Assembly: GCA_037443685.1 (NCBI GenBank)
Contig: JBBINX010000071.1
Span: 1-12,093 of the forward strand
DNA from: JAHJRJ01 sp037443685
Lineage (GTDB): Bacteria; Bacteroidota; Ignavibacteria; UBA10030; BY39
Length of the DNA: 12,093 nt
Direction: 5' to 3'
Shown: piece after piece, positions 1 to 7,677 of the stretch
How positions within the stretch are numbered: position 1 is the first letter of the stretch
Layout: each line of letters opens with the position of its first letter
Made by a program: the position numbers and the translations under genes
Notes under the pieces: generated by a model
Told to the model about the DNA's origin: nothing
Database searches by the model: none
The model's input: only the letters and a program-made list of their open reading frames with translations

Positions 1-412
1 AAACTTCTAAGCTCGCTTTTGCCTGATTTAAAGCGGCTTCAACATCAGCACTTTCTATACGTGCTATGATATCTCCTTTTTTAACGCGGTCGCCTTCCTC
101 GAAACCTAAATATACTAATCTGCCTGTTGCTTTCGATGCGATGGATGCCTTCCGCTGTGCAACTACATAACCGCTTGCAGTCAGTAAGGCACTCGCCTGA
201 TTAGGTGAAATGTAACTGACGGTTGTCAGCGCCACAACTTCAGTTGTTGTAAATAAACCTTTGAAAAAAAAGAAGGCTGGTATCAACAAAACCAAAGCGC
301 CCGTGATGTAAAAGAAAATACCTCTGCGATTACGCGAACCGTCGATGGTTTTAGGTTCATCCTCTCTTTTAATCTTTAATTTCGATAAGTCGATATTTTC
401 TTCTTCAGCCAT
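1..412 (-). CDS. HlyD/MFP-family periplasmic adaptor of an efflux pump (N-terminal part, truncated by window edge)
   Basis: This is the first 137 codons of a membrane-fusion (adaptor) protein, which in this family links an inner-membrane RND or ABC exporter to an outer-membrane channel. It starts at ATG 412 (MAEEENIDLS) and runs off the left edge. Residues 1-30 are polar and cytosolic. Residues about 31-51 form one hydrophobic anchor containing GALVLLIPAFFFF. Residues about 89-136 are the lipoyl/biotinyl-like strand block (KASIASKATGRLVYLGFEEG, then VKKGDIIARIES), followed by the start of the coiled-coil hairpin (DVEAALNQAKASLE). No Shine-Dalgarno sequence precedes the start. The transporter partner lies outside the window, so the substrate and the RND-versus-ABC question cannot be settled. 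The family call is confident. Confidence 0.9.
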   Translation of the reverse strand, partial: MAEEENIDLSKLKIKREDEPKTIDGSRNRRGIFFYITGALVLLIPAFFFFKGLFTTTEVVALTTVSYISPNQASALLTASGYVVAQRKASIASKATGRLVYLGFEEGDRVKKGDIIARIESADVEAALNQAKASLEV

Positions 413-423
413 TTATATTGAAA

Positions 424-453
424 ATTATCTGATTGCAAAATTAGCATTTCCAA
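424..453 (-). promoter_or_regulatory. Candidate promoter of the efflux adaptor gene
   Basis: On the minus strand, TTGGAA (453-448) and GATAAT (429-424) are separated by 18 bp, a reasonable sigma70-like pair. Transcription would start only a few bases before ATG 412. An alternative pair slightly upstream, TTGCAA then TATCTT with 17 bp spacing, would give a leader of roughly 33 nt. The direct repeat GATTGCAAA at 431-439 and 473-481 touches both candidates and could be an operator. AT-rich DNA produces such matches by chance. Confidence 0.3.
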
Positions 454-699
454 GATAGAAAAATAATGGAAGGATTGCAAACTATTAAGTTGATCGAAGC
501 ATGACACCTTTGGATTTTGCCAATTCAATAATCTTAGATTTAACTTTGCTGTGTTGTTAACAAGTGAGGTTCACAAATTGATTTTGAATTGCTTACCGGC
601 TTTAGTGTAGGTGTTAAGTAAAAACAGTTTTGTTTTGATGTACCTATATTGTTCCGAATTAGCTCTATATTCTGTCGCCGTAGACCTGCGATAACATCG

Positions 700-730
700 T
701 CATCAAATGTAAATATTCGTAATTTGATGA
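700..730. repeat. Perfect 9-bp hairpin
   Basis: TCATCAAAT (700-708) and ATTTGATGA (722-730) are exact reverse complements around a 13-nt loop. There is no T-tract on either strand, so it is unlikely to be a terminator. It could be an operator-like dyad or repeat debris. Function unknown. Confidence 0.5.
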
Positions 731-761
731 ATCGAGTATAAAACATAGTAAAGATGAAAAA

Positions 762-792
762 CTGTTATACCCCCAAAAGGTTTATATAACGG
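762..792. repeat. Second hairpin, 8 bp with one G-T pair
   Basis: CTGTTATA (762-769) pairs with TATAACGG (785-792) around a 15-nt loop containing CCCCC. It lies 32 bp beyond the previous dyad, so the two may belong to one decayed element. No function is assigned. Confidence 0.35.
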
Positions 793-1089
793 AAACTATA
801 GTCTAAATGAGATGGTCTAATTAAGTTCGGGACTCCACTTTGTCCAAAAAGATAGCGCAGAACTAAATGGATTTTGGGTGAGAATTGAGGTTGATGTCAA
901 GAATTATTTTTTATATAAGTTACTCTGTCTCGAATATTTATTTATGTTTTAGAAAAATTAATGAAATTTCATGCTTGTTGCTGTTATCATTATATTACAG
1001 TCAATAGGAACAAGTTTGATTTAAAAGTTATTATTTGGTTTAATCTTATCCCACTGAAAAAAATTTTTTAACCTGGTATAGAGTTAATT

Positions 1090-4000
1090 TTATTCCGAAT
1101 CAATCGTTCGTTTTCGATTATCAAGCAAGTCGCGGACGATACGAAGCAGATGATTCGTATTATACGGTTTCTGGATGATTCTTTTTATACCTAAATTAAA
1201 TATTTCCGATTTCATTCCAGGTTCGATAAAGCCACTTGCAAGTATAAATAAAACATTGGGCTGCAATCTCTTCAGTTTTTGGTACACTTCGTCGCCGCTA
1301 AACTTCGGTAAGCCGAAGTCTGAGAGCACCAACCGTATTTCATCTTGATGTTGTGCAAAAATGGTAATTCCTTCTTCGCCGTCTCCTGCCGTGAGCACTG
1401 TGTAACCTTTTAATTTGAAAACGCTTTTTACTAATTCTCTCAACGCCTCTTCGTCTTCGATAACGAGAATAGTCTCATTGCCGCCAGGAATGTTTTCGGT
1501 GGATTGTTCTTTGACTGGTGCGACCTTGATAGTTTTTTGCAACATTGGAAAGTAACAATGAATCGTTGTTCCTTTCCCTAACTCGCTTTCAACTGTAACA
1601 AATCCCTTATGGCTCTCCATTATCCCGAAGACTAATGAGAGACCCAACCCGGTTCCCTTGCCATGCTCTTTTGTTGTAAAGAACGGTTCAAAGATGCGGC
1701 TCTGCGTTTCTTCGTCCATCCCCATACCGGTATCTGCAATACTGAGTATAATGTAGTCCTCCGCAATGGCATTGAAATATTTTTCTCGCAATACTTTACC
1801 AGATTCCCTATGTGTTGTGATAGTGAGCGTTCCTCTGCTCTGCATTGCATCACGGGCATTTACACAAAGATTCAAGATAACTTGATGGACTTGCGTAGCG
1901 TCAGCTTCAATTAGCGGTAGTTCTTCATCAAGATGAATCGAAATGATAATAGTTTTTGGGAACGTTTCGTTCAGAAGTTTTGACACCTCTTTAACCGTAT
2001 CATTTAGTTGTAATGATTCGAACCGCACATCAGTTTTCCTTGCGAAAGTAAGCATTTGTTTTACTAAGTTTGCACCTCGCATTCCCGCTTTTATGATTGC
2101 TTCAGTATTTTTCTTGATCATGTCAGGAGTCGCCGGAAGTCTTTCGAAAATTGATGCATGTCCAATGATAATACCAAGAATATTGTTGAAGTCGTGTGCT
2201 ATACCGGCGGCAAGCGTCCCTAAACTCTCTAATTTTTTTGTCTGCATGAGTTGATGTTCGAGTAAACGGCGTTTTGTGTCGTTGAAAAGGTACCCTTTGA
2301 TTTGTACAAGCTCTCCTTGGTCATTAAAGATACCGGAGAGGTTGGCAACGATGAAAATAGAAGTCCCGTCTCGTTGTTTCATTTCTATTTCTAAATATTT
2401 GATTATTTCTTTCTTCTGTAATCTCTCAAGTAAAACTGTCCGGTCGTTAGGATTGCTATACAGTGTTTGAACGTTTACACCTTTGGCTTCATCGACGGAG
2501 GAGAATCCAAACATATGAGCAAATGCAGGATTACAAATAACGATTTGTCCAGCGGGAGTTGATATGAAATCGCCTGTGAGATCATCCTCGAAAAATGATC
2601 TATACCGTTCTTGGGCGCTGCGAAGTTTTTCTTCCGCACGCTTGCGCTGAATTATTTCCCATGTTTTATTCATAATCGCAGTAAAAGCTACTATATCTGA
2701 CTCAGAATAATCTTCTTCTTTATTAGCCGCGGCTGCTACTGCTACTATTTTATCTCCGTCAAAAACTGGTATTGCGAGAAACCGTTTAATTGGAACATGT
2801 CCAGCGGGATATCTTTTTTTATTCGGATGTGTATCTTCGTATCTGTTGATGATAATTGCTTTCCTTTGTTTGACACAATTACCCCAAATTCCTGAATCAG
2901 AAATTGAATAATTAATCGGCCTTTCATCAATGGCGCATTTTTCCATTGCATACTTCGACCATGCGTGAATGGTCATGACGGATTCCGTTTCATCTAGTAA
3001 TCCAATAAAAGCAAACGGACTTTGTATAGATTTTGAAATAGCTTCATTAACAAAGTCTAAAACTTGCTTCTGTGGTGCATCCACCAATTTGTGCAGTTCC
3101 AATAAATAGTGAAGTCTCAAGTTATTCAGTTTAATTTCTTCTTCGGCAAGCTTGCGATCGGAGATGTCTTGCCCAATCCCCATTGAAAGACCATCGGGAC
3201 GTAAGATATTTGTCCATGTTGTATCTAAAACAGTACCGTATTTGGTTGTAGTTTTGAAATCTTTCCAACCACCCGGCTTACTAATCATAAAATCGAGTGC
3301 TTCTTTTAATACTTCCGGTTCAGGATAACATTTCGCCAAAATGTTTTGGGTTTGCCATTCTTCAAGAGTCCATCCCAATTTCTCAACAAGAACGCGATTT
3401 ATTAATTGAATTTTACCTGTTTCGTCAAAGCAAGTAATCATTACCGGAATATTATCAATTATTCTTTGAAGTAATTCGCTTTGCTTTTTTGCTTCTTCTT
3501 CAATCTGCTTACGCTCGGTAATATCCTGCACGATACCTAACATCTTAACAAATTTGCCTTCTGAATTTCGAATATGACTGCCCCTAGAATAAATCCAGCG
3601 TACTTCGTTATCGGTGCGGCGTATGCGGCACTCAAAACTCCAATCAGACTGGGCAGCTCTCGCCTCGCGGAAACTGTGCTCTACAGAAAGATGATCTTCT
3701 AGTAAAACGTGTTCAAGGAACATCTCGAATGTCCAGCTTGGTAATAAAGTCTCATATCCAAAAATCTGATCGTGTGCCAGTGTGCGTTGAGTAGTAAGGT
3801 CTAATAAGTTTAGTTCCCACACTCCGGTATGATTCACTTCTAAAGAAAGTTTTAAGCGTGCTTCACTATCGTGCAATGCTTTTTGTATTGCTCTTTCCTC
3901 TGATTGATCTCTAAACACAAGCACTACTCCAACAATTTCACCCTTTTCATTTTTAATGGGCGCTCCGCTGTCTGCAATCGGTCTTTCTGTTCCATCTTTA

Positions 4001-5268
4001 GAGATAAGGATACTATGATTTGCAAGACCTACTACAACGCCTTCTCTTAAAACTCTTTCAACGGGATTTTCAACTATATCTCTTGTTTCTTCATTAATAA
4101 TCTTAAATACTTTTTCTAGTTGTTTCCCATTAGCATCAGCAACGTTCCAGCCGGTTAATTGTTCTGCTACGGGATTAAAATATTTTACATTTCCTTTTTT
4201 ATCGGTTGTAATTACTGCATCGCCAATGCTTTTAATTGTAATTGAAAATTCTTCTTGCGTTTGCCATAAATTTCTGTAAATGTTTCTTTGTCGATAATAA
4301 TAAATCCATACAATTCCAATTGTTAAAGAGAGTATTAGCAAAAAGATTATAATAAAAGATATTATGGCTAAGAAATATATTTCAGCGAAAATTTCATCTG
4401 TATCAACTTTAGCAACCATAAACCAATCAGTTTCGGGAACAGGACTTAAATAAGCAAGAACGTCAACACCGCGGTAGTCTTTTCCATCAAAAATACCAGT
4501 TTTACCTAAAGCCGCTTGAACAGCAGGTAAATCTTTTCTTGTTAATGGAAGATGAAGTTGTAGTGCCGTATTTTTTTGATGTCGTAATTTGTTAAGGTAT
4601 AAAACGCTGTCGCCAACTTTTTTTAACAATAATGTTTCTGCTGTTTTGCTCAGTGTGGGCCAAGATTGAATTAAAGGATATAAATATTCAAATGGGTCAA
4701 CACGGAATATTAGGTTGGCAATTATGATATTGCTTTCGTTTTTTATTGGGGCAATAATGTCGAAATGAATTTTATTATGAGCAGAACAGAAATAGAAGTC
4801 TGTTAAAGTAATTTTTCCGCTACTCGATGCTTTGTAGATTTTGGGTAAAATAGTAGTTTCGCACTTCTTTTCGGATTGTATATTTGAGAGTAAAATGTCT
4901 CCCACTTTTGAGATAAGGAAAATATTGTCGTAACCATAATTTATCTTTGCAGAATTTATTCTTTCAAGAATATCTGCTTTAAGTGGTTTAGAAAATTTAT
5001 TCTCTAACCATTCTTCTATGCCCTTTTCAAAAAAGGGTGATTCCGAAATTACTTTCGCATCGGCAATTCGTTCCTTATGCCACTGAACGAGCTGGTTAAT
5101 TTTTAATTCTGTAATTGCTTTCAGGTCGTTTTCTTTTTCTAAGCGTAATTGCCTGACGGAATGGCTGAAATAAAAATGCCCACCCGCTCCCAATACGATG
5201 CTAATTACGACAGACAGTAACAGTAGATGCCATTTTTTTGTTAGAAAAGTTGTGTTGTTAGTTTTCAT
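1090..5268 (-). CDS. Membrane-bound hybrid sensor histidine kinase (sensor, 3 PAS, GAF, PAS, HisKA, HATPase, receiver)
   Basis: A 1392-residue kinase that would sense a signal, autophosphorylate and pass phosphate to its own C-terminal receiver. Membrane segments are at about 13-34 and 297-325, enclosing a roughly 260-residue Cache-like periplasmic domain. Cytoplasmic modules in order: PAS about 340-455, PAS about 468-588, PAS about 600-710, GAF about 722-875, PAS about 885-1000. HisKA is centred on His1025 (AGIAHDFNN). The ATPase domain shows the N-box (N1133, N1137), DTGMGMD 1179-1185, FEPFF 1193-1197 and GKGTGLGL 1203-1210. The receiver has acidic residues E1271/D1272, phospho-acceptor D1317, S1345 and K1367, and no output domain. 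All catalytic residues are present. ATG 5268 has only a weak GAGAAA ribosome site, and a possible promoter lies just upstream. No partner regulator is in the window, so a phosphorelay partner elsewhere is inferred. The stimulus is unknown. Confidence 0.96.
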   Translation of the reverse strand: MKTNNTTFLTKKWHLLLLSVVISIVLGAGGHFYFSHSVRQLRLEKENDLKAITELKINQLVQWHKERIADAKVISESPFFEKGIEEWLENKFSKPLKADILERINSAKINYGYDNIFLISKVGDILLSNIQSEKKCETTILPKIYKASSSGKITLTDFYFCSAHNKIHFDIIAPIKNESNIIIANLIFRVDPFEYLYPLIQSWPTLSKTAETLLLKKVGDSVLYLNKLRHQKNTALQLHLPLTRKDLPAVQAALGKTGIFDGKDYRGVDVLAYLSPVPETDWFMVAKVDTDEIFAEIYFLAIISFIIIFLLILSLTIGIVWIYYYRQRNIYRNLWQTQEEFSITIKSIGDAVITTDKKGNVKYFNPVAEQLTGWNVADANGKQLEKVFKIINEETRDIVENPVERVLREGVVVGLANHSILISKDGTERPIADSGAPIKNEKGEIVGVVLVFRDQSEERAIQKALHDSEARLKLSLEVNHTGVWELNLLDLTTQRTLAHDQIFGYETLLPSWTFEMFLEHVLLEDHLSVEHSFREARAAQSDWSFECRIRRTDNEVRWIYSRGSHIRNSEGKFVKMLGIVQDITERKQIEEEAKKQSELLQRIIDNIPVMITCFDETGKIQLINRVLVEKLGWTLEEWQTQNILAKCYPEPEVLKEALDFMISKPGGWKDFKTTTKYGTVLDTTWTNILRPDGLSMGIGQDISDRKLAEEEIKLNNLRLHYLLELHKLVDAPQKQVLDFVNEAISKSIQSPFAFIGLLDETESVMTIHAWSKYAMEKCAIDERPINYSISDSGIWGNCVKQRKAIIINRYEDTHPNKKRYPAGHVPIKRFLAIPVFDGDKIVAVAAAANKEEDYSESDIVAFTAIMNKTWEIIQRKRAEEKLRSAQERYRSFFEDDLTGDFISTPAGQIVICNPAFAHMFGFSSVDEAKGVNVQTLYSNPNDRTVLLERLQKKEIIKYLEIEMKQRDGTSIFIVANLSGIFNDQGELVQIKGYLFNDTKRRLLEHQLMQTKKLESLGTLAAGIAHDFNNILGIIIGHASIFERLPATPDMIKKNTEAIIKAGMRGANLVKQMLTFARKTDVRFESLQLNDTVKEVSKLLNETFPKTIIISIHLDEELPLIEADATQVHQVILNLCVNARDAMQSRGTLTITTHRESGKVLREKYFNAIAEDYIILSIADTGMGMDEETQSRIFEPFFTTKEHGKGTGLGLSLVFGIMESHKGFVTVESELGKGTTIHCYFPMLQKTIKVAPVKEQSTENIPGGNETILVIEDEEALRELVKSVFKLKGYTVLTAGDGEEGITIFAQHQDEIRLVLSDFGLPKFSGDEVYQKLKRLQPNVLFILASGFIEPGMKSEIFNLGIKRIIQKPYNTNHLLRIVRDLLDNRKRTIDSE

Positions 5269-5284
5269 AAATGTTTCTCATGTA

Positions 5285-5313
5285 TATTTACATTCTTGAA
5301 GTTACAAAAACAA
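5285..5313 (-). promoter_or_regulatory. Candidate promoter of the hybrid kinase gene
   Basis: On the minus strand, TTGTTT (5313-5308), a 17-bp spacer and TAAATA (5290-5285) lie just before ATG 5268. The TTGTTT/17-bp arrangement matches that before the tRNA gene. The palindromic element at 5321-5401 ends 7 bp upstream of this -35. The -10 match is weak. Confidence 0.3.
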
Positions 5314-5320
5314 GAAAAAA

Positions 5321-5401
5321 GTCATTCCCGAATGCTTTTATTAGGGATCCACCTATCAAAATTGCTTTGAAATCATGGATTCCCGCTTTCGCGGGAATGA
5401 C
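5321..5401. repeat. dRS3/REP-like inverted repeat element with 10-bp terminal inverted repeats
   Basis: An 81-bp element bounded by GTCATTCCCG (5321-5330) and CGGGAATGAC (5392-5401), which are perfect inverted repeats. Its right half contains ATTCCCGC (5379-5386), loop TTTC, GCGGGAAT (5391-5398), an 8-bp perfect stem that fits ATTCCC-N8-GGGAAT, the form I recall for Neisseria dRS3 repeats. The left half read in reverse begins GGATCC and ends CGGGAATGAC, so it is a decayed copy in opposite orientation. I infer a MITE- or REP-type dispersed repeat; it could also act as a structured 5' region for transcripts entering from upstream. Confidence 0.75.
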
Positions 5402-5781
5402 ACACTATGTTTTGGTAGAGCGCATTTTATAAACTTTTTATTTTTCGATGTAAATAATCTATCTGCATCAATTCTTCTAAGACTGCGTTAATGAGGTATT
5501 TATATTTAACACTGTAGTTTCCGAAACCATATATTTAATGTTGTGTTCATCAAGCTGCCAGCAAACTTTTTGTAATAAATCTAGTATCATATTCATTTTT
5601 ATCGTTATTAAATTCTATCAAAAAAAACCTTAGTCTAATATATAATATTTACAATCAACAGTCAAAAATAATCTTAGATTTTGTTTAAATCGCAGCTATT
5701 ATATATATTTTAATTGGATATTAATTGATATTATAGAAACACTCTATCGCAAGAGTCCGATTGCTAAATCCAAATATCGAA

Positions 5782-5880
5782 TCTGCCAAGGTGGACGAAA
5801 CAAATTCTGATTACGAGTATCGAAAACATAAGAAATTGGAGTTTTTGTGGCTTTTTAATCAATAGTCCACCTGCAGTGGA
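5782..5880. repeat. Paired palindromes of the TCYRCC/GGYGGA type
   Basis: TCTGCCAAGGTGGA (5782-5795) is a near-palindrome. TCCAC (5866-5870) and GTGGA (5876-5880) form a short hairpin. GGTGGAC (5790-5796) is also the exact reverse complement of GTCCACC (5865-5871), so the two can pair across 68 bp. The 15-mer at 5866-5880 resembles the 15-mer inside the T-loop insertion at 11730-11744, which suggests one dispersed repeat family. Confidence 0.45.
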
Positions 5881-5970
5881 TCGGTTTGTTTAGAATTTAG
5901 AGTTTAGGATTTATTGCTTTCAAACGAATAATAGTTCCTGCGTAACCCAGTATTAATTAAATATAAAACA

Positions 5971-6016
5971 TCGAATCCGCCTATTCTGCTAAATCTGCCT
6001 GATGCGGATGATTCGA
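5971..6016. repeat. Imperfect inverted repeat just before the dehydrogenase ribosome site
   Basis: TCGAAT (5971-5976) pairs with ATTCGA (6011-6016) and CCGC (5977-5980) pairs with GCGG (6004-6007), leaving a 3-nt bulge. The structure ends 11 nt before the AAGGAG at 6028. It may be a leader hairpin influencing translation, or simply another decayed repeat. Confidence 0.45.
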
Positions 6017-6041
6017 AAGTATCAAATAAGGAGATGGCAAT

Positions 6042-6800
6042 ATGATATACTTAAAAAACCAAGTTGCACTTATAACCGGCGGTTCACGTGGCATCGGCGC
6101 TGCTACTGCGATGATGTTTGCTAAAGCAGGCGCTTCTGTAGCTATTACTTATCGGCACGATAAAAAATCAGCCGATTCAGTTGTCGAAAAAATTAAAAGA
6201 TTAGGAAGAAAAGCAATCGCTGTTAAAGGTAATGTTGCTGTATCTATTGAAGCACAAGCTATGGTAGATATTGTGGAAAAGAAATTTGGCAGGGTTGATA
6301 TTCTGGTAAACAACGCCGGCGTTTGGACTGAGGGATCGATTGAATCCCTTGAGGAAGAAACTTGGGACGAAACTATAGATGTGAACCTCAAAGGGACGTT
6401 CAATATGTGCAAAGCTGTCGTGCCTTTAATGAAAAATTATGGATATGGCAGGATAATAAATATAGCCAGCACGGCAGGACAACGGGGCGAGGCGCATCAC
6501 TCGCATTACGCTGCTTCGAAAGGTGGAATAATAGCTTTTACAAAATCATTGGGCGCCGAATTAATACGAAACGGCATCTGGGTAAATTGTGTTGCACCCG
6601 GCTGGGTGGTAACGGATATGACCATACCCGTATTCAAAGATAAGAATTATAGGAAAGCACTAAGTTTTACAATTCCTCGCGGAAGAATTGCAACGCCTGA
6701 AGAAATCGCAGGTCCAATTTTGTTTCTTGCTTCCAACTTGGCTGATAATATCGTGGGCGAAATTCTTAATGTAAACGGCGGGAGTGTGCTATGTGGGTAA
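6042..6800 (+). CDS. Short-chain dehydrogenase/reductase, FabG-like (3-oxoacyl-ACP reductase type)
   Basis: A 252-residue classical SDR that would perform NAD(P)H-linked reduction or oxidation of a carbonyl/hydroxyl group in the cytoplasm. The cofactor loop is TGGSRGIG (12-19), the NNAG motif is at 90-93, and the catalytic set is N115, S143, Y156 and K160 (S-x12-Y-x3-K). The C-terminus has the usual NVNGG motif. Length is normal and nothing is missing. ATG 6042 follows AAGGAG (6028-6033) with 8-nt spacing, a clear start; the ATG at 6034 opens only three codons. The gene overlaps the following membrane-protein gene by 10 bp, so the two are probably translated together. FabG-like sequences include many enzymes with other substrates, and no fatty-acid genes are adjacent, so I give no gene symbol. 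Confidence 0.93.
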   Translation: MIYLKNQVALITGGSRGIGAATAMMFAKAGASVAITYRHDKKSADSVVEKIKRLGRKAIAVKGNVAVSIEAQAMVDIVEKKFGRVDILVNNAGVWTEGSIESLEEETWDETIDVNLKGTFNMCKAVVPLMKNYGYGRIINIASTAGQRGEAHHSHYAASKGGIIAFTKSLGAELIRNGIWVNCVAPGWVVTDMTIPVFKDKNYRKALSFTIPRGRIATPEEIAGPILFLASNLADNIVGEILNVNGGSVLCG

Positions 6801-7519
6801 AATATTCCATAGTTACGTTAGTTTTAGTATGGTTTATTTCTTATCTGCATACTTTCCAAAATATCAATTTAAATTTTAGGATTTTAGGATTTAATTTTTC
6901 TGTTTTCTTCATGTTGCCCGGTTTACTTGCTATTATCTTAACTATCTATTCCTCAAAAAATAATTTATTCTTGTACTTGAAAAACTTTGGTAAATTAAGG
7001 TATTGGTTATTTTCATTCTTATTTCCGATTATTGCAAGTGGCTCCATAATTGGGCTTGCTTATCTTTTCGGAAAAATCAGATACACAAATCCTGACAATG
7101 TGGAAACTCTTTTTTTAAACACATTTTTTGATTTTCCTTTGTTACTATTATGGTCTATTCCTAGTCTATTATTGGCAGAAATTGGTTGGCGAGCTTTCCT
7201 ATTTAATCAAATTAATATAAAATCATCGGTAGTAAGAGCTGCCGTTTTCAGTTCTATTATCTGGACTCTTTCTTATTTATTAATCGTTTTCGGCCAATCA
7301 GGAATATTCTCCTTGTGGTTAGCGATTCCTCATTTATTATATATTTTCACCAATGGAATATTTATATGTTGGGTTTTTATCAAAACAAAATCAATTTGGG
7401 CAATAACTTTTTTGCATTTTAATATGAATTTGTGGAATATTTTTTTATTCGGGATAGGGACTGAATTTAGTCCCTTAGTTTTTAAAGAAAAAGGAATTTT
7501 TGTCTTTTTAATTAATTAA
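6791..7519 (+). CDS. CPBP/CAAX-protease-like integral membrane protein, probably catalytically degenerate
   Basis: A 242-residue, strongly hydrophobic protein with about seven or eight membrane segments. The region LLAEIGWRAFLF (127-138) aligns with motif 1 of the CPBP (Abi/Rce1-like) intramembrane protease family, and LHFNMN (208-213) with its HxxxN motif (H209, N213). The usual first Glu of the EExxxR motif is Ala129 (E130 and R134 remain). The motif-2 His, in the stretch IIWTLSYLL (156-164), appears to be Tyr162. I therefore infer a family member that may have lost proteolysis, or a divergent subfamily; the alignment is by eye. It overlaps the preceding dehydrogenase gene by 10 bp. Its GGAG (6781-6784) lies inside that gene, so translation is probably coupled. 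Substrate unknown. Confidence 0.7.
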   Translation: MWVKYSIVTLVLVWFISYLHTFQNINLNFRILGFNFSVFFMLPGLLAIILTIYSSKNNLFLYLKNFGKLRYWLFSFLFPIIASGSIIGLAYLFGKIRYTNPDNVETLFLNTFFDFPLLLLWSIPSLLLAEIGWRAFLFNQINIKSSVVRAAVFSSIIWTLSYLLIVFGQSGIFSLWLAIPHLLYIFTNGIFICWVFIKTKSIWAITFLHFNMNLWNIFLFGIGTEFSPLVFKEKGIFVFLIN

Positions 7520-7524
7520 ATCTA

Positions 7525-7594
7525 AAAAACACTGAATTTTTTCAATATTAAGCAAGTAAAAAAACACCAATATTTGACGATTTTAAGTGTTTTT
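7525..7594. terminator. Possible weak terminator with two competing left arms
   Basis: GTGTTTTT (7587-7594) can pair with AAAAACAC at 7560-7567 (19-nt loop) or, extended by one base, with AAAAACACT at 7525-7533. The stems are AT-rich and followed only by ATT. They lie just after the membrane-protein stop, so they may end the dehydrogenase operon weakly. Confidence 0.3.
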
Positions 7595-7677
7595 ATTAAC
7601 TCATCCCCTACATTCTATAAAAAACCAAAGATTTTACTTGCGTAATTCGTTAAAATTTCTAATATTTACACGGAATT

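Larger units (their letters stand above)
413..1089. other. Intergenic stretch without a convincing gene
   Basis: About 680 bp between two minus-strand genes. I find no credible protein gene. A 68-codon minus-strand frame at 540-746 has no recognisable domain or ribosome site and contains a hairpin, so it is rejected. The 9-base word GATTGCAAA occurs at 431-439 and again at 473-481, in the promoter zone of the efflux gene. Hairpins at 700-730 and 762-792 are listed separately. The rest is AT-rich with no visible RNA gene. Confidence 0.6.
5402..6041. other. Non-coding stretch with degenerate palindromes
   Basis: About 640 bp between the divergent kinase and dehydrogenase genes. I find no coding frame with a ribosome site or recognisable product. 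It holds several imperfect palindromes (listed at 5782-5880 and 5971-6016) and AT-rich low-complexity sequence with phrases such as TTTAGAATTTAGAGTTTAGG. The dehydrogenase promoter should lie here, but no strong -35/-10 pair stands out. Confidence 0.6.

Noticed and set aside
540..746. 68-codon minus-strand open frame
   Set aside because: No ribosome site, no recognisable domain, biased composition, and it contains a perfect hairpin (700-730); it looks like chance in AT-rich intergenic DNA.
801..880. Possible decayed insertion-sequence end (GGGACTCCACTTTGTCC and surroundings)
   Set aside because: It seemed vaguely familiar, but I could find no inverted partner, transposase fragment or target duplication.
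1632..2951. Several short open frames overlapping the kinase gene
   Set aside because: They are fully inside a strongly conserved kinase reading frame and show no independent protein features.
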